Positions 62,523-64,000 of a stretch of 64,000 nt of DNA are shown here, piece by piece. A program made the position numbers and the translations under genes. Positions within the stretch are counted from its first letter, which is position 1, and each line of letters opens with the position of its first letter. This DNA is from an uncultured Clostridia bacterium (GTDB taxonomy: Bacteria; Bacillota; Clostridia; Oscillospirales; Ruminococcaceae), in assembly GCA_945876755.1 (NCBI GenBank), contig CAMCPM010000001.1, forward strand, positions 185,307 through 249,306. The letters are read 5' to 3'. The notes below the pieces were generated by a model. That model was given only the letters and a program-made list of their open reading frames with translations, did not search any database and was not told the origin of the DNA.

Positions 62523-63113
62523 ATGATGAAATGGATATTTGCTTTAATGCTTATAACCTCTGTTGTTTTCGGGGCTGCAAGCGGACATATGCCGCAGGTC
62601 GGCGAAGCTGCATTAAATTCATGTGTTGAAGCGGTCGAACTTTTCATATACCTCCTTGGAGGAATGTGCATGTGGGGCGGACTTATGCGAATTACAGAAA
62701 AATCAGGGCTTACGGAACTGCTTGCACGGACATTTAAGCCTGTGTTAAAGCCGCTTTTTAAAGGTCTAGACATGAACGGACGAGCTTTCCATGCCATATG
62801 CATGAATATTACTGCAAATCTTCTCGGTCTGGGAAACGCGGCAACGCCTCTCGGTCTTGAAGCCATGCGCCGTCTTGAACAGGAAGAACACACAGGCGAT
62901 ACGACAAGCAGAAATATGGTTATTTTTGTAGTATTAAATACAGCTTCAATAACACTTATTCCTACCACGGCGGCATCACTGAGATTAAAACACGGTTCGA
63001 CAGCGCCTATGGAAATTCTTCCGTGCGTACTTATCACATCTGCCTGCGCTCTTGCGGTTGGACTCATAACAGCGATTATTTTTGACGCAGCAGGAGGAAC
63101 CCGAAGAAAATGA
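62523..63113 (+). CDS. spmA: Spore maturation protein A (nucleoside-recognition/Gate domain)
   Basis: 196 residues with about five membrane helices. The Gate-domain motif NITANLLGLGNAATPLGLEAM near residue 96 is diagnostic for SpmA, and the MFLYLLGGMCMWGGL region fits. SpmA and SpmB together are needed for spore core dehydration in Bacillus. The ATG at 62523 follows AAAGGAAG about 12 bases upstream; a TATAAT-like -10 lies at 62484-62489. It overlaps spmB by four bases. Confidence 0.9.
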   Translation: MMKWIFALMLITSVVFGAASGHMPQVGEAALNSCVEAVELFIYLLGGMCMWGGLMRITEKSGLTELLARTFKPVLKPLFKGLDMNGRAFHAICMNITANLLGLGNAATPLGLEAMRRLEQEEHTGDTTSRNMVIFVVLNTASITLIPTTAASLRLKHGSTAPMEILPCVLITSACALAVGLITAIIFDAAGGTRRK

Positions 63114-63622
63114 GCGATTATGTAATTCCTTTTTTTATTGCGCTGATAATGATAATAGGGCTTATCAAAAAAGTAGATGTCTTTGGTGAATTTACAGACG
63201 GAGCAAAAGAAAGCTTCAAAGCGGCGCTTGATGTTCTTCCTGCGCTTATCGCACTCATGACCGCTATCGGAATGTTCAAGGCGTCGGGGGCGCTGGAGGT
63301 GATATCTGCGGCGATCTCACCGCTGACAAGCCTTCTCGGATTTCCCGAGGAATGTATACCTCTGGCAATAATCCGTCCTGTTTCGGGAAGCGGAGCGCTT
63401 GCTGTTTTTGAAAGTATTCTCGGCGATGTTTCTCCCGACAGTTTTGCAGGACGTGTAGCAAGCGTTATCATCGGTTCAACAGAAACTACATTTTATACAA
63501 TAGCGGTTTATTACGGAATTACCAAAGTAAAGAAAACACGTCATGCAGCAGTCTCCTCGCTTGCAGCAGATTTTACCGGATTTGTCCTCAGCGCACTTAC
63601 AGTACGTTTATTGTTAAAATAA
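63110..63622 (+). CDS. spmB: Spore maturation protein B (nucleoside-recognition/Gate domain)
   Basis: 170 residues with about four membrane helices. It is the Gate-domain partner of SpmA: the segment GAKESFKAALDVLPALIALMTAIGMFKASGAL early and RPVSGSGALAVFESILGDVSPDSF late are family hallmarks. The ATG overlaps the spmA stop (ATGA). The pair points to an endospore-forming lineage. No terminator is evident before the tRNA promoter. Confidence 0.9.
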   Translation: MSDYVIPFFIALIMIIGLIKKVDVFGEFTDGAKESFKAALDVLPALIALMTAIGMFKASGALEVISAAISPLTSLLGFPEECIPLAIIRPVSGSGALAVFESILGDVSPDSFAGRVASVIIGSTETTFYTIAVYYGITKVKKTRHAAVSSLAADFTGFVLSALTVRLLLK

Positions 63623-63686
63623 TATTCAATTCGTTCTATAATTTCACCGTTAAATATGTGCAATATGACGAATATTTGATACATAC

Positions 63687-63715
63687 TTGACAATTCCGAC
63701 TGTTTTTGGTATAAT
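63687..63715 (+). promoter_or_regulatory. Consensus promoter for tRNA-Lys
   Basis: TTGACA (63687-63692), 17-base spacer, TATAAT (63710-63715), 27 bases before the tRNA 5' end. Confidence 0.75.
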
Positions 63716-63742
63716 AATTAAGCGTTGTGATTTGGTCACAAT

Positions 63743-63818
63743 GAGCCATTAGCTCAGTCGGCAGAGCATTTGACTTTTAATCAAAGGGTCTGGGGTTCAA
63801 ATCCCCAATGGCTCACCA
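63743..63818 (+). tRNA. tRNA-Lys (anticodon TTT), CCA encoded
   Basis: The acceptor stem GAGCCAT (63743-63749) pairs with ATGGCTC (63808-63814); the discriminator A is at 63815 and CCA at 63816-63818. The D-arm AGCTCAGTCGGCAGAGC, anticodon loop CTTTTAA with anticodon TTT, and T-arm GGGGTTCAAATCCCC are all intact. A terminator follows directly. Confidence 0.97.
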
Positions 63819-63827
63819 GCTTAAAAG

Positions 63828-63864
63828 CCCGCAAATCCTTTTGTAGATTGGATTTGTGGGTTTT
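63828..63864 (+). terminator. Terminator after tRNA-Lys
   Basis: An 11-bp stem CCCGCAAATCC / GGATTTGTGGG (63828-63838 with 63850-63860, one G-U pair), then TTTTA. Confidence 0.75.
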
Positions 63865-63905
63865 ACTTTTATTTACATATAATGCAAAATGTTCCATATT
63901 TTGCG

Positions 63906-63928
63906 TTTGACGAATTTTTGACGAATTT
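63906..63928 (+). repeat. Tandem TTTGACGAATTT repeat
   Basis: Two copies of TTTGACGAATTT at 63906-63917 and 63917-63928, overlapping by one base, 90 bases after the tRNA. They lie next to a probable end of a convergent gene and could be an attachment or binding site; the sequence alone does not decide. Confidence 0.5.
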
Positions 63929-63954
63929 ATTTTAAAAAACTATACTAAAAACTC

Positions 63955-63995
63955 GCCCTGCAGGAGAGGTTTAAACCAATCCCACAGGGCAAATT
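63955..63995. terminator. Bidirectional terminator near the right edge
   Basis: GCCCTG / CAGGGC (63955-63960 with 63985-63990) with an inner palindrome GGTTTAAACC (63968-63977), T runs on both sides. On the minus strand it is followed by GAGTTTTTAG, so a minus-strand gene probably ends just beyond the window. Confidence 0.55.
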
Positions 63996-64000
63996 TTTGT

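Noticed and set aside
62435..63067. A 210-codon minus-strand frame across spmA
   Set aside because: It is antisense to a clear SpmA and has no family-like motif or binding site.
1..64000. CRISPR array, insertion sequences or prophage genes
   Set aside because: No regularly spaced direct repeats, transposase, integrase or phage structural genes were found within the window.

Overview
The window looks like chromosomal DNA of a Gram-positive, anaerobic, fermentative and probably spore-forming member of Clostridia, most like a Ruminococcus-type Oscillospiraceae. The reasons are strong AGGAGG-type ribosome binding sites, near-consensus sigma-A promoters with AT-rich spacers, an electron-bifurcating HydABC-type [FeFe] hydrogenase beside a second hydrogenase of sensory type, a type III glutamine synthetase, an aspartyl-tRNA synthetase of archaeal type in one operon with gatCAB, and the spore maturation pair spmA/spmB. 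This lineage call is inference from gene content; there is no rRNA in the window. Both ends are cut: a nicotinamidase-like gene is truncated on the left, and the right end stops about 180 bases after a tRNA-Lys.

Layout. 1-5300: nicotinamidase-like hydrolase (partial), CapA-like lipoprotein, a RodA/FtsW SEDS protein, an EamA transporter and galactokinase. 5300-10500 (minus): polysaccharide deacetylase, YdcF-like protein, TSCPD protein, malic enzyme, PHP phosphoesterase and an RluA-type pseudouridine synthase. 10600-16900 (plus): radC, uvrB, a GyrI-like protein and uvrA, a DNA repair block. 16944-17714 (minus): a HisA of the eukaryotic type. 17986-25692 (plus): a five-gene island of a membrane-paddle dynamin-like GTPase, an M48-like protein with a degenerate zinc motif, a second dynamin-like GTPase, a YceG-like protein and TelA. 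25812-30868 (minus): the hydABC region with a GHKL ATPase and a small ferredoxin. 31296-35551 (plus): a divergent regulatory-looking hydrogenase cluster (DRTGG protein, RsbT-like ATPase, FAD reductase, HydS-like [FeFe] hydrogenase, DRTGG protein, PHP protein). 35592-44294: D-lactate dehydrogenase, MoxR/DUF58/transglutaminase operon, AraC regulator, an alpha/alpha-toroid-like protein, a YjbR protein and a small membrane protein. 44553-51513 (minus): glnN, then the gatC-gatA-gatB-aspS operon. 51679-57125 (minus): methionine gamma-lyase-like protein, GNAT acetyltransferase, two M42 aminopeptidases and murD. 57255-63622: a SpoVB/MurJ-like flippase, a GGDEF-EAL protein, an HD-GYP protein, an AbrB-like regulator and spmAB. 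63743-63818: tRNA-Lys.

How the genes work together. The two hydrogenase loci face away from each other across a 427-base intergenic region. The minus side should make or consume H2 with NADH and ferredoxin. The plus side looks like a sensing and signalling arm built on an H-cluster protein that lacks several residues of catalytic enzymes. The gatCAB-aspS operon encodes a complete transamidation route to Asn-tRNA (and Gln-tRNA). The dynamin/TelA island is the best candidate for an incompletely described system: it pairs a GTPase carrying a membrane segment with a shorter soluble one, puts a pseudo-metallopeptidase between them, and ends with two proteins known from tellurite/Ter-type stress operons, but no TerC or TerD gene is present. 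The MoxR-DUF58-transglutaminase set is a widespread envelope-associated module. The GGDEF-EAL and HD-GYP neighbours point to local cyclic-di-GMP turnover. All functions are read from sequence motifs and gene context; no database search was run.
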